DNA of 64,000 bases, taken from the IMG/VR virus record IMGVR_UViG_3300032053_000013, positions 1-64,000 of that record. One strand, given 5' to 3'. This document shows positions 1-6,502 of the stretch, in pieces. This DNA is from a virus. How positions within the stretch are numbered: the stretch's first letter is position 1; the number at the start of each line of letters is the position of its first letter. The notes under the pieces were generated by a model. That model was given only the letters and a program-made list of their open reading frames with translations. It had not been told where the DNA came from and did no database searches. The position numbers were made by a program, and so were the translations under genes.

Positions 1-192
1 GGGGCGAGGTTCAAGAGCAACGGGCGGATCTTCCGCATCACGGGGCTCAACCTCCGCGCCCAGCGGTTTCCGGTCCTCGCCGAGGACCTCTCGGGCAAGA
101 CGTTCAAGTTCCCGGCGGAGACCGTGAGGCGCCTCGTCGGGGCGGCTGCGGACCTGAACCGCCAGCCCGCCGAGGTCGGAGGGGTGGCGTGA
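1..192 (+). CDS. C-terminal end of an unknown protein (5' truncated)
   Basis: This is the last 63 codons of a gene that begins upstream of the window, closed by TGA at 190-192. The visible part has a basic stretch (RIFRITGLNLRAQRF) and no motif I recognise. The frame is open from the first base. Its stop overlaps the GTG start of the next gene, the same tight coupling used across this early region, so it probably belongs to the same operon. No function is proposed. Confidence 0.7.
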   Translation, partial: GARFKSNGRIFRITGLNLRAQRFPVLAEDLSGKTFKFPAETVRRLVGAAADLNRQPAEVGGVA

Positions 193-347
193 GCGAGTGG
201 CACGAGGTCTACGCCAACGTGGTGGCGGTCGCCCGCTACCTCGTGGAGGTCGAGGATTGGACGGCGGCGGACCTCCTCGACTTCCTGGAGAAGCCCTGGA
301 AGTGGGGCGAGAAGTGGGCAGAGGTGCTGAAGAGGCGCGAATCATGA
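189..347 (+). CDS. small hypothetical protein, 52 aa
   Basis: Short ORF from GTG 189, overlapping the upstream stop by four bases, and ending with TGA 345-347, which overlaps the ATG of the next gene. The product is acidic and Trp-rich (WHEVY, VEDWTAADLLDFLEKPW, KWGEKW) and should form a small helical soluble domain. No family recognised. Support is the coupled start and stop on both sides and codon use like its neighbours. Phage early regions commonly hold such small unknown genes. Confidence 0.6.
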   Translation: MSEWHEVYANVVAVARYLVEVEDWTAADLLDFLEKPWKWGEKWAEVLKRRES

Positions 348-637
348 TCAAGGCCGAGCTGGACATCGTGTTCCACCGGGCCAGCCAGCCGGTGGAGAAC
401 GTCAGCGAGAAGGCGGGGGCGTGCTGGGAGATCTCCTTCTGGGAGAGGAAGAGGGAGATCACCACGGAGCAGGCGGCCGCCTTCCTGCGGTGGCAGGCCC
501 TCCAGATCAACGGGGAGTGGGACGCCGAGGCCCTGCGCGAGGCGCGGGACCTCCTGCGCCGCAAGGCGGACCTGATCAAGGGCGGGCCGGGCTGGGCCCT
601 GGTATGGGACCCATCGGCCCAGGAGGCGGCCCCGTGA
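344..637 (+). CDS. hypothetical protein, 97 aa
   Basis: ATG 344 overlaps the preceding stop (ATGA), which makes it a better start than in-frame codons further upstream. The protein has a strongly helical, charged second half (EREITTEQAAAF-like and DAEALREARDLLRRKADL segments) and no cysteine pair, signal peptide or membrane segment. Its stop overlaps the GTG of the following gene. Function unknown. It sits in a run of coupled small genes and is probably co-expressed with them. Confidence 0.7.
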   Translation: MIKAELDIVFHRASQPVENVSEKAGACWEISFWERKREITTEQAAAFLRWQALQINGEWDAEALREARDLLRRKADLIKGGPGWALVWDPSAQEAAP

Positions 638-1035
638 ACGAGGAGAGGCTCCTCGCGGCGCTGCGCGATCTGACCGAGGCCGTCTCCGCCCTCGTGAGGG
701 CGGTGGAGGCCGGAAGGGGGGAGACGGAGCGCCTCTGCGACCTGGTCCAGCCCATCGTGGAGAAGATCGCGGAGGACGGGGCGGAGGGGAGGGTCGCCAG
801 GGCGATCATGGGGCCCCGGAAGATCGGGACCATGTCCCGCAACGACTACGCGATCCTCAAGGACGCGATCGAGAGCCGTCCCGAATCGCCCACGGGGAAT
901 AAGACCATGGCGATCAAGGCCATCCGGTCCGCGACCGGGATGGGCCTTTTGGAGGCCAGGGACCTCGTGGACGAGTATTGGGTGACGAGCGAGGACAGGA
1001 AGAGGCTCCTCGACTTCTTCGACGTGGCGAGGTGA
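634..1035 (+). CDS. protein with ribosomal L7/L12 C-terminal-like segment, 133 aa
   Basis: GTG 634 overlaps the upstream stop. Residues 1-60 look like a helical region. Residues about 91-114 (MAIKAIRSATGMGLLEARDL) closely match the signature helix of the ribosomal protein L7/L12 C-terminal domain, the part of the stalk that contacts translation factors. The L7/L12 N-terminal dimerisation region and hinge are not recognisable, so this is not a ribosomal L7/L12. What is seen is the motif. That it contacts translation factors or modifies host translation is inference. Phages are known to carry such L7/L12-like domains. Confidence 0.65.
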   Translation: MNEERLLAALRDLTEAVSALVRAVEAGRGETERLCDLVQPIVEKIAEDGAEGRVARAIMGPRKIGTMSRNDYAILKDAIESRPESPTGNKTMAIKAIRSATGMGLLEARDLVDEYWVTSEDRKRLLDFFDVAR

Positions 1036-1039
1036 TGGC

Positions 1040-1483
1040 GTGTTCGTCATGGCGGGGAAAGACCTGATGTATCTGGTGACCTGGCGCATCCCTGAGGTCG
1101 TCGAGAAGGTGATGCAGAAGGGCCACTCGAAGTGGTGCGACAGCGCGAGGATCGTCCCCTGGTCCGCTGGCGAGGAGGTGGGGGCGACCCTCCGGTTTTC
1201 CATCAAGCGCGGCTCGAAGGGGGACTTCGCCCTCTCCTGGGGGGCGGCGTACGACGAGCACTCGAAGGTGAGCCTCACCCTCTACGACGGGGACGTCGCG
1301 GGCCTTCTCTACGACGCGGTGTTCGGACCCGGGGGGCCCGATCGGGCGGACAACGCGAAGATCGACCTCGACGGGACCGTCAAGGGGAGGGTCGAGTGCG
1401 TGGCCGTGAAGGACCTCGTGAGCCGGATCGTCGAGAAGATCAGGAACGTGGCGGTCGCCCACAAGATGATGGAGGGGGCGTGA
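1040..1483 (+). CDS. hypothetical protein, 147 aa
   Basis: Begins at GTG 1040 or ATG 1049; neither has a convincing ribosome site because the gene follows the previous stop by four bases. It is a mixed alpha/beta soluble protein with alternating hydrophobic strands (DFALSWGAAYD, VSLTLYDGD) and a C-terminal helix (VSRIVEKIRNVAVAHKMM). No known family is recognised. Its stop overlaps the GTG of the next gene. Confidence 0.7.
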   Translation: MFVMAGKDLMYLVTWRIPEVVEKVMQKGHSKWCDSARIVPWSAGEEVGATLRFSIKRGSKGDFALSWGAAYDEHSKVSLTLYDGDVAGLLYDAVFGPGGPDRADNAKIDLDGTVKGRVECVAVKDLVSRIVEKIRNVAVAHKMMEGA

Positions 1484-1743
1484 AGGCCCGCATCTGCATC
1501 TTGACGCAGAGGCGGAAGAGCATGTGGTCGAAGGCCCACTGGTTCTTCGACGCCGGGGAGCCCCGTGGGGTCGTGGTCAGGGCGGCGTGCGGGTTCGAGG
1601 CCAACAGCGGGATGCTGGCGGAGCCAACGGCCTACTACTACCTGAACGGGGCCAAAAAGGGGTGGTGCAGGAGGTGCCGGAGGTGGATGGAGCGGCACCG
1701 GGACGAGATCCTGACCTGCGAGCGGATCATGGAGGTGTCATGA
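1480..1743 (+). CDS. small Cys-rich, probably zinc-binding protein, 87 aa
   Basis: GTG 1480 overlaps the previous stop. The core is a CG followed about 27 residues later by CxxC (AACGFEAN then GWCRRCRRWMERH), the arrangement of small treble-clef or knuckle zinc proteins common in phage early regions. The gene at 2113 has the same layout (MCGLEM then LCKRCRWEE), so the two may be distant paralogues. Zinc binding is inferred from the Cys pattern. Role unknown. Confidence 0.65.
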   Translation: MKARICILTQRRKSMWSKAHWFFDAGEPRGVVVRAACGFEANSGMLAEPTAYYYLNGAKKGWCRRCRRWMERHRDEILTCERIMEVS

Positions 1744-2105
1744 AAGCCACGGTAGGGGAGCACGGCGCGGACGACCGGAAGGGCGTCGGCATCGACTTCT
1801 TCGCTGGGGTGTGCAAGGTCCTCGCCAGGTGCCACGGGAACCGTCTCCTGGACGTGGCGGCGGCGAACACGATCAAGGACCGCCTGGCCGACATCGAGGC
1901 CCTCTACAAGACGATGGAAATAGTCCCCAGGCTTTGGAAGCCGGGGTTCAAGGGCAGGGACTCCTACTACTGCACCTGCTGGGACAGGGGCGCGGGGCGC
2001 GACCCGATCGGGCCCTCCGACCCCCTGGTCCCCAAGGGGAAGTCGGGGGGGCCGATCCACCAGAAGGGGGACGATCAGTGCTGGGTGGGGAGGGGGAAGA
2101 CGTGA
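1740..2105 (+). CDS. hypothetical protein, 121 aa
   Basis: ATG 1740 overlaps the upstream stop (ATGA). The N-terminal two-thirds is helical (FFAGVCKVLARCHGNRLL, IKDRLADIEALYKTMEIV). The C-terminal third is Gly/Pro-rich and probably flexible. Cysteines are present but not in a clear zinc pattern (YYCTCWDRG). No family recognised. It is part of the coupled early cluster. Confidence 0.7.
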   Translation: MKATVGEHGADDRKGVGIDFFAGVCKVLARCHGNRLLDVAAANTIKDRLADIEALYKTMEIVPRLWKPGFKGRDSYYCTCWDRGAGRDPIGPSDPLVPKGKSGGPIHQKGDDQCWVGRGKT

Positions 2106-2112
2106 GGCGGGC

Positions 2113-2433
2113 ATGGCCTGGAGATTCCCGGTGAAGCCGGAGCGCGGCAAGTTCTACGTCGGGTCTTCGCTGCTCCAGAGGGAGCCGAAGTTCCATGTGT
2201 GGGAGGTCGTCGAGGGAAACCTCGGGGAGGGCGTCCTGCGCTCGATGTGCGGGCTGGAGATGGAGCGCAGGAGGATGACGCTGTACCGGGGGATGTGGGG
2301 CCGGTTGAGGAGGTACGGCCCGCGCCTCTGCAAGCGGTGCCGGTGGGAGGAGGCCCAGGCGGCGGCGCTCCTCGGGGGGATGGACGAGGAGGAGACCGCC
2401 GAGGAGCACGCCTTCACGGCGGAGGTGTTGTAG
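2113..2433 (+). CDS. small Cys-containing, probably zinc-binding protein, 106 aa
   Basis: ATG 2113 follows the previous stop by seven bases. The middle holds SMCGLEMERRR and then LCKRCRWEE, giving a CG...CxxC layout like the protein at 1480. The C-terminus is acidic (MDEEETAEEH). It is the last gene before an AT-rich promoter region, so it probably ends the first transcription unit seen here. Zinc binding is inferred. No family name assigned. Confidence 0.65.
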   Translation: MAWRFPVKPERGKFYVGSSLLQREPKFHVWEVVEGNLGEGVLRSMCGLEMERRRMTLYRGMWGRLRRYGPRLCKRCRWEEAQAAALLGGMDEEETAEEHAFTAEVL

Positions 2434-2452
2434 GATTTTTGCGGATTCCCTA

Positions 2453-2486
2453 TTGACTAATGTTAGAAAACATATATAATATATGT
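2453..2486 (+). promoter_or_regulatory. sigma70-type promoter with 17-nt dyad on the -10 box
   Basis: TTGACT (2453-2458), a 16-nt spacer and TATAAT (2475-2480) form a near-consensus promoter in an otherwise GC-rich sequence. A perfect 17-nt dyad, ACATATATAATATATGT (2470-2486, centre A2478), covers the -10 box. A second promoter with the same spacing and an equivalent dyad lies at 4805. A protein bound to the dyad would block the -10 element, so repression is a reasonable inference. It should drive the genes from 2508 onwards. Confidence 0.8.
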
Positions 2487-2507
2487 GTCAAGTGAGTGAG
2501 GCGGGAG

Positions 2508-2681
2508 ATGAGCGTAGAGAGCATGCTGGCGAAAATGGCCCGGGACTGGAGGGTGGAGATCACGGCCGAGTCCGACGGCGCGGACACCTTCTGGAAGGTG
2601 TCCATCTCCCGCGGCGGGGACCTGTGCACGTACGTCCGGAGGACCCTGGCGTCGGCCGTGGCCGCCGCCTTCGGGGGGTAG
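2508..2681 (+). CDS. small hypothetical protein, 57 aa
   Basis: First gene behind the promoter at 2453. ATG 2508 is preferred over GTG 2496, which would lie only some ten bases from the likely transcript start. The product (MSVESMLAKMARDWRVE, then DTFWKVSISRGGDL) looks like one helix followed by a small antiparallel sheet and a C-terminal helix ending in Gly-Gly. No family recognised. As the first gene of a strongly promoted unit it may act early in infection, but that is inference. Confidence 0.65.
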   Translation: MSVESMLAKMARDWRVEITAESDGADTFWKVSISRGGDLCTYVRRTLASAVAAAFGG

Positions 2682-2690
2682 GAGGCTGAG

Positions 2691-2861
2691 ATGCGCGGAG
2701 CGGCTGTCCAGGGGATCGTGGTGTCCTGCCCCGACTGCGGGGAGGTGGACGAGGCGGACGTCGAGGTAGTCGACGTCTCCGAGAACGAGTTCGGCGAGGA
2801 CGTCCTCGCCTTCGTGTGCAAGTGCGGCGCACTGAGGAAGAGCCCGCGGAGAGGACGCTGA
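2691..2861 (+). CDS. small zinc-ribbon protein, 56 aa
   Basis: ATG 2691 stands nine bases after the previous stop with GGAGG just upstream (2681-2685). The protein has a CPDCG knuckle near residue 13 and a CKCG knuckle near residue 43, the two halves of a zinc ribbon, separated by an acidic stretch and followed by a basic tail (RKSPRRGR). Such ribbons bind zinc and often nucleic acid or protein partners. The partner here is unknown. Confidence 0.65.
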   Translation: MRGAAVQGIVVSCPDCGEVDEADVEVVDVSENEFGEDVLAFVCKCGALRKSPRRGR

Positions 2862-2862
2862 C

Positions 2863-3222
2863 ATGGGGTCGTCGTGCGATTTCTGCCCCGCCAAGTGCGC
2901 GGACTGCGCCAGCGGGGACCTGGCCGGGGGCACCTCCTGCCATGAGGCCAAGGAGCGGTACGCCAAGGGGCAGGAAGAACTCCAGAAGAACCCCCTGGTG
3001 GGCCTCATGCGGAAGGCGGACCACCGGAAGCGCGAGATGGTCCGCCTCATCACGGGCGGGATGACGCGGGTGGCGGGGAGGCGCTACCGGATCAAGGAGG
3101 AGGACTTCCTGGCGATGAGCCTGGACGCCCTCCACGAGGTCTGGCGGTTCATCCGGGACGCGGAGCAGGAGGAGATGATGAAGGTCAACAAGGCGAGGCG
3201 CGAGCCGTGGAGGATGGGATGA
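2863..3222 (+). CDS. Cys-rich hypothetical protein, 119 aa
   Basis: ATG 2863 directly follows the previous stop. The first 26 residues hold five cysteines (CDFCPAKCADC, then SC), suggesting a zinc or other metal site. The rest is basic and helical (RKADHRKREMVRLI, FLAMSLDALHEVWRFI). It has no close resemblance to a family I can name. Its end overlaps the start of the methyltransferase-like gene (ATGA), so the two are co-translated. Confidence 0.7.
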   Translation: MGSSCDFCPAKCADCASGDLAGGTSCHEAKERYAKGQEELQKNPLVGLMRKADHRKREMVRLITGGMTRVAGRRYRIKEEDFLAMSLDALHEVWRFIRDAEQEEMMKVNKARREPWRMG

Positions 3223-3947
3223 CCTGGTTCAAGATCGAGTGGCCCAAGATGGTTGAGGTCGTCCCCGAGGGCGAGCGCGGGGAGGCCAAGGTCGCGCACT
3301 TCGAGGTCGACGAGAAGGCCAGCCGGTTCACGTCGATACGGGCGGCCGTCAACATGCGCTCGGGCGAGTACGTCCCGCCGGGGAGGTACGCCCGGCTCGT
3401 CGTCGGGGGGGACCTGATGATGAGCGACACCCAGATGGAGCAGGACACGAACTCCTGCGCCGTCCACGCGGCCAACGGGGACGTCCTGATCGCGGGCATG
3501 GGCCTGGGGGTCATGCTGATCCCGACGTGCCGGAAGCCCGAGGTCACGAAGGTGCTGGTGGTCGAGAAGTCCAAGGACGTGATCGACCTGGTCGGGCCCC
3601 ACGTCCGCAGGTTCCTGGGGAAGGACGCGGAGAAGCTGACCATCGTCCAGGGGGACATCTTCGACTTCAAGCCCCCGAAGGGCCAGATGTGGGACACGAT
3701 CTGGTGGGACGTCTGGCCGACGGTCTGCGAGGACAACCTCGACGGCCTCTCCACCCTCAAGCGGAGGTTCTGCAAGCGGCTGAACAAGGGGAACCCGAGG
3801 TGCTGGATGGGCGCCTGGGAGGAGGACAGCTTGCGGGACATGCGGCGCCGGAGTAGGCGCGAGGAGCGGGAGTGGGCGTTCTGGAGGAACCCGCTGATGG
3901 AACTCGCCGGGAGGATCCCGAAGGAAGTCGACGGGGTGAGCCTGTGA
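3219..3947 (+). CDS. class I SAM-dependent methyltransferase-fold protein (spermidine-synthase-like)
   Basis: ATG 3219 overlaps the upstream stop and has GGAGG shortly before it. The nucleotide-binding loop is VLIAGMGLGVML (residues 89-100), followed by the acidic end of strand 2 (VLVVEKSKD, E116), then VQGDIFDF (143-150) and a strand-4-like WDTIWWDVW. This is the order of a class I methyltransferase core, closest in style to spermidine-synthase-like enzymes. The length (242 aa) fits. The substrate is unknown; DNA, polyamine or another small molecule are all possible. Confidence 0.7.
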   Translation: MTWFKIEWPKMVEVVPEGERGEAKVAHFEVDEKASRFTSIRAAVNMRSGEYVPPGRYARLVVGGDLMMSDTQMEQDTNSCAVHAANGDVLIAGMGLGVMLIPTCRKPEVTKVLVVEKSKDVIDLVGPHVRRFLGKDAEKLTIVQGDIFDFKPPKGQMWDTIWWDVWPTVCEDNLDGLSTLKRRFCKRLNKGNPRCWMGAWEEDSLRDMRRRSRREEREWAFWRNPLMELAGRIPKEVDGVSL

Positions 3948-4141
3948 GGGGGGGAGGGAAGAAGGGATTCTGCTGGAACAGCCGCCGGTGGGTCGTCCTA
4001 ATGGACCTGAGGATGTCCTACCCGGAGGCCTGCCCGTCGAGGGGGATGGGGTGCGCGGGGTGCTCGTACTTCGAGGAGCGGGAGCAGACGGCGTACGTCC
4101 GGAGGGTCTTGCGGATCCTGTCCAGGTGGCCCGATGGCTAA
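3944..4141 (+). CDS. small Cys-containing hypothetical protein, 65 aa
   Basis: GTG 3944 overlaps the stop of the methyltransferase-like gene. It contains FCWNSRRW and then CPSRGMGCAGCSYF, so four cysteines are placed to form a small metal site, followed by a basic helix. No family recognised. It overlaps the following gene by eight bases, so translation is probably coupled. Confidence 0.55.
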   Translation: MRGGGKKGFCWNSRRWVVLMDLRMSYPEACPSRGMGCAGCSYFEEREQTAYVRRVLRILSRWPDG

Positions 4142-4367
4142 GCAGTGCTCGTGGTGCCAGGCGCTCGACGGCCAGTCCTACTGGAAGGTCGTCGACGGGG
4201 TCCTGGGCGGGAAGGACGGCAGGGCGCGGGGAGTCTGCCGCCTGCGGGATTTCCATGCGCTTCTTGAGGGCGGCGAGGAGAAGGATGTTTCCTTCTGCTC
4301 GAAGGCTGAGGCCGACCTCTGGGCGAAGGAGCAGGGTAGGAGGTTCGTCGGGTGGCGGGTCCGCTGA
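4134..4367 (+). CDS. small Cys-containing hypothetical protein, 77 aa
   Basis: ATG 4134 lies inside the end of the previous gene. It starts MAKQCSWCQAL, a CxxC knuckle, and later has VSFCSKAEADLWAKEQ, similar to an FCS or treble-clef second half. This makes a zinc-binding mini-domain likely. No function is known. It is one of six small Cys-rich products within the first 4.4 kb. Confidence 0.6.
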   Translation: MAKQCSWCQALDGQSYWKVVDGVLGGKDGRARGVCRLRDFHALLEGGEEKDVSFCSKAEADLWAKEQGRRFVGWRVR

Positions 4368-4831
4368 TCCTCCCAAGGGCGTTCTTCGACGTCCTCAGGG
4401 CGGGCAGGCTCGGGAAGAAGGACGTCGGGATCAGGGTCAAGCTCGGAGGGGGGCGCGTCGTCCTCTGGATCGAGGTCGGCGGGGCGAGCCACGGGTTCGA
4501 GATCTCGCGGAGGGGGCGTGGCGGGAGGGTGCGGGTCCTGTCCCTCGACGGGAACGCGGAGGAGGAGACGCGGGGGTGGGCGGCGGCGGCGGAGGTCGTC
4601 CGAGGAGATGCGGAGGCGGCCTGGGTCGGGGACGTCATGGCCGGGGAGGGCGGGGGGGGCCTGACGGGGGGTCGGGCCCTGCCGAAGGCCCGCCGGACGG
4701 CCGACATGGCCTCCTTTCCTGCTCGCCACGGGTTATACGCCAGCCGGGGGCCCGGAGTGACGCGGAAACCTTACGTTCCCGGAAAGATTTCCCCGGAATT
4801 GCCGTTGACTAAAGGGGGAAAACCTATATAA
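4352..4831 (+). CDS. hypothetical protein, 159 aa, 3' end contains the next promoter
   Basis: GTG 4352 overlaps the preceding gene by 16 bases. The first 110 residues form a plausible beta-rich domain (VGIRVKLGGGRVVLWIEVGG, RVRVLSLDGN). The last 40 are Pro/Gly/Lys-rich and run through the -35 and into the -10 box of the promoter at 4805, where the TAA stop lies. The tail may therefore be poorly constrained. No family recognised. Confidence 0.55.
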   Translation: MAGPLILPRAFFDVLRAGRLGKKDVGIRVKLGGGRVVLWIEVGGASHGFEISRRGRGGRVRVLSLDGNAEEETRGWAAAAEVVRGDAEAAWVGDVMAGEGGGGLTGGRALPKARRTADMASFPARHGLYASRGPGVTRKPYVPGKISPELPLTKGGKPI

Positions 4832-4838
4832 TATAGGT
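4805..4838 (+). promoter_or_regulatory. second copy of the dyad promoter
   Basis: TTGACT (4805-4810), 16-nt spacer, TATAAT (4827-4832). The dyad ACCTATATAATATAGGT (4822-4838, centre A4830) matches the one at 2470-2486 except that the third base is C instead of A and its partner is G instead of T, so pairing is kept. TTGACTAA, GAAAAC and GTGT are shared at equal spacing. It should drive the gene at 4860 and those after it. Confidence 0.8.
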
Positions 4839-4859
4839 GTGATGAGTGAGGAGGGGACC

Positions 4860-5378
4860 ATGAGCTGGGACACCGAGGCCACCAAGAAGGCGAAGAAGGC
4901 GGCGGTCCAGGGAGCCCTGGAGCGGTCCGACGAGTTCGTGGTCCACGCCCTCAAGGCCGTCTACGCCCGGCAGACCGCCGACGAGCGCGGGGCAGGGGTC
5001 ACCGTCCACTCCAACGGGCGGGGCTTCACGGGCTTCGACGCCATCATCCTCTCCTCCTTCGCGAAGCAGGTCTCGAAGTGGGAGGCGGACTCCGAGAGGC
5101 GGTTCTCCTCCCCCCTGTCCCCCAAGCAGATGGCGGCCGCCCGCAAGATGATGCCCAAGTACTGGGCGCAGCTCATCGAGGTGGCGGACGAGAAGGCCAA
5201 GGCGGCCCCCGCCCTGGTCGAGGCCGCGAAGTCCGGGACCTCGCTCCCGCTGATGGATCAGTGGGGGCACCCCATCAAGGACGAGATGGGCAACGTCGTC
5301 CGCATCGAGGGCGAGGACGAGCCGGTGTACTGCCTCGACGGGGACATGTGCTGCGAGACCCCGGCGTCCAGGGCGTAA
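4860..5378 (+). CDS. hypothetical protein, 172 aa, first gene of the second promoted unit
   Basis: ATG 4860 is chosen because GAGGAGGGG lies just upstream; an ATG at 4842 would sit at the transcript start. The protein opens with a Lys/Ala-rich helix (TKKAKKAAVQGALERS), has a helical middle (SPKQMAAARKMMPKYWAQL) and a C-terminal part with a short sheet and a CxxxxxMCC stretch. No family recognised. Direct placement behind a strong promoter suggests high early expression, which is inference. Confidence 0.75.
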   Translation: MSWDTEATKKAKKAAVQGALERSDEFVVHALKAVYARQTADERGAGVTVHSNGRGFTGFDAIILSSFAKQVSKWEADSERRFSSPLSPKQMAAARKMMPKYWAQLIEVADEKAKAAPALVEAAKSGTSLPLMDQWGHPIKDEMGNVVRIEGEDEPVYCLDGDMCCETPASRA

Positions 5379-5389
5379 CGGAGGGGAAG

Positions 5390-5857
5390 ATGGACCCGAG
5401 GCACGACAAGAGGAAGATCCGCGAGGCCGCGAGGGAGTGGCGCGAGGACCGGAGGGCCGCGGCCGGGCGGGAGAGGAACGCCACATTCCTGGCCGAGGTC
5501 GAGGGGTCCCTCTGCGCGGCGTCGATAGCCGGGAACCCGGAGCCCGACCTGTGCCTGCTCTCGCTGGCCAGGGACTACCTCGCCAAGGGGCTCCAGGCCT
5601 CCCCGAGGATGCGGGAGATCGTCGGGCTCGTGCTCGACCTGAAGGGGGCGGAGCCGGGGGAGGAGCGCGAGGCCCTGCTGGAGATGCTTGAGGGGGCGGT
5701 CGGGCTCCTGCCGAGGACGGGGAGGTCGTTCGCCTACTCCCTCCTGGAGAGGCGGGACGGCTTCCTGTCGTTCTCGAACAGCGACAGGGAGTGGGGCGCG
5801 GTGGAGGACCTGCTCAACCAGGCCCTCGGAAGGGGAGCGTACGCTTTCCGGTGCTGA
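5390..5857 (+). CDS. hypothetical helical protein, 155 aa
   Basis: ATG 5390 has GGAGGGGA upstream and follows the previous stop by 11 bases. The product begins with a basic helix (DKRKIREAAREWREDRRAAA) and is predicted helical nearly throughout. It has no Cys knuckle or membrane segment. No family recognised. It is the last sizeable gene before the homing endonuclease insertion. Confidence 0.7.
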   Translation: MDPRHDKRKIREAAREWREDRRAAAGRERNATFLAEVEGSLCAASIAGNPEPDLCLLSLARDYLAKGLQASPRMREIVGLVLDLKGAEPGEEREALLEMLEGAVGLLPRTGRSFAYSLLERRDGFLSFSNSDREWGAVEDLLNQALGRGAYAFRC

Positions 5858-5873
5858 GCCGGAGGAGGACGGG

Positions 5874-5954
5874 ATGGCGACGATGACGGCGGCCGAGAAG
5901 ACGACCCTGTACTGCACCGCCTATTGCATCTTAATCTATGATGCAATATACTGA
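5874..5954 (+). CDS. very small ORF, 26 aa, possibly truncated by the endonuclease insertion
   Basis: ATG 5874 is preceded by GGAGGAGGAC, an excellent ribosome site, but the frame closes after 26 codons inside the promoter and inverted repeat of the HNH gene. The tail is hydrophobic (YCTAYCILIYDAIY). The good site with almost no gene behind it suggests that a longer gene was cut when the HNH gene arrived, though a real micro-protein is also possible. Confidence 0.35.
   Translation: MATMTAAEKTTLYCTAYCILIYDAIY
5922..5952 (+). promoter_or_regulatory. promoter with inverted repeat in front of the HNH gene
   Basis: TTGCAT (5924-5929), a 17-nt spacer and TATACT (5947-5952) make a good sigma70-type promoter. 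Perfect 9-nt arms, TATTGCATC (5922-5930) and GATGCAATA (5940-5948), span the promoter with a 9-nt centre, so a bound dimer would cover both elements. The AT content is far above that of neighbouring genes. Confidence 0.65.
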
Positions 5955-5974
5955 CATCCAGAAGGAGGTGTCAG

Positions 5975-6502
5975 ATGCAAGGTGTCAAAGGGACCGGTCA
6001 GTCCGGAAGATCGAGGCGTGATCGCGAGCGTAGGGACAGACGTAGACAAGCGGGGTTGTGCCCAACATGTGGGAAGCGCCCGTTTGTTGTGGGCAAGACT
6101 TTGTGTGACCCTTGTAGGTTGGCCAGGAATGCGTCGGTCCACCGTTATCGTCTGACGACTCGCGGAAAGGAACGTACTGATTTCTGGGTCAAGAGGTGGA
6201 TCAAGAAGAATCCAGAGATGCGTCGGGAGCAGTCCCTACGCTGCTATCAAAAGTTGCGCGAAGAAGTGTTCGGGGTCTACGGGAAGGTGTGCGGGTGTTG
6301 TGGGGAAAGTGATATTAAATTTTTGACGATTGATCACATAGCCGGTGGTGGTCGTCGTCATACGGGAGCGATCAAGACGACGCTGTATGCTTGGCTGAGA
6401 CGGGAGGGTTTCCCGAAGGGGTTTCAGACGTTGTGCTGGAACTGCAATGCAGCGAAGCACATCTACGGGCGGTGTCCGCATCAGGAGGTCTGTGGTGGGT
6501 GA
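5975..6502 (+). CDS. HNH homing endonuclease (free-standing)
   Basis: ATG 5975 has AAGGAGG at 5962-5968. The N-terminus carries a zinc knuckle pair (LCPTCG near 29-32 and LCDPC near 44-47) in a very basic region. The nuclease core is CGCC (106-109), TIDHIAGGG (118-126, D120-H121), QTLCWNCN (151-158) and CPH (167-169), the zinc-braced HNH type of many phage homing endonucleases. It should cut at a specific target and spread its own gene. Codons are softer (CGT, GGT, TTG) than in neighbouring genes, a sign of recent transfer. It has its own promoter. Confidence 0.92.
   Translation: MQGVKGTGQSGRSRRDRERRDRRRQAGLCPTCGKRPFVVGKTLCDPCRLARNASVHRYRLTTRGKERTDFWVKRWIKKNPEMRREQSLRCYQKLREEVFGVYGKVCGCCGESDIKFLTIDHIAGGGRRHTGAIKTTLYAWLRREGFPKGFQTLCWNCNAAKHIYGRCPHQEVCGG

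Noticed and set aside
421-633. Upstream extension of the L7/L12-like gene to ATG 421
   Set aside because: The extension is Gly/Arg/Pro-rich and overlaps the 344 gene; GTG 634 overlaps the upstream stop and gives a clean start.
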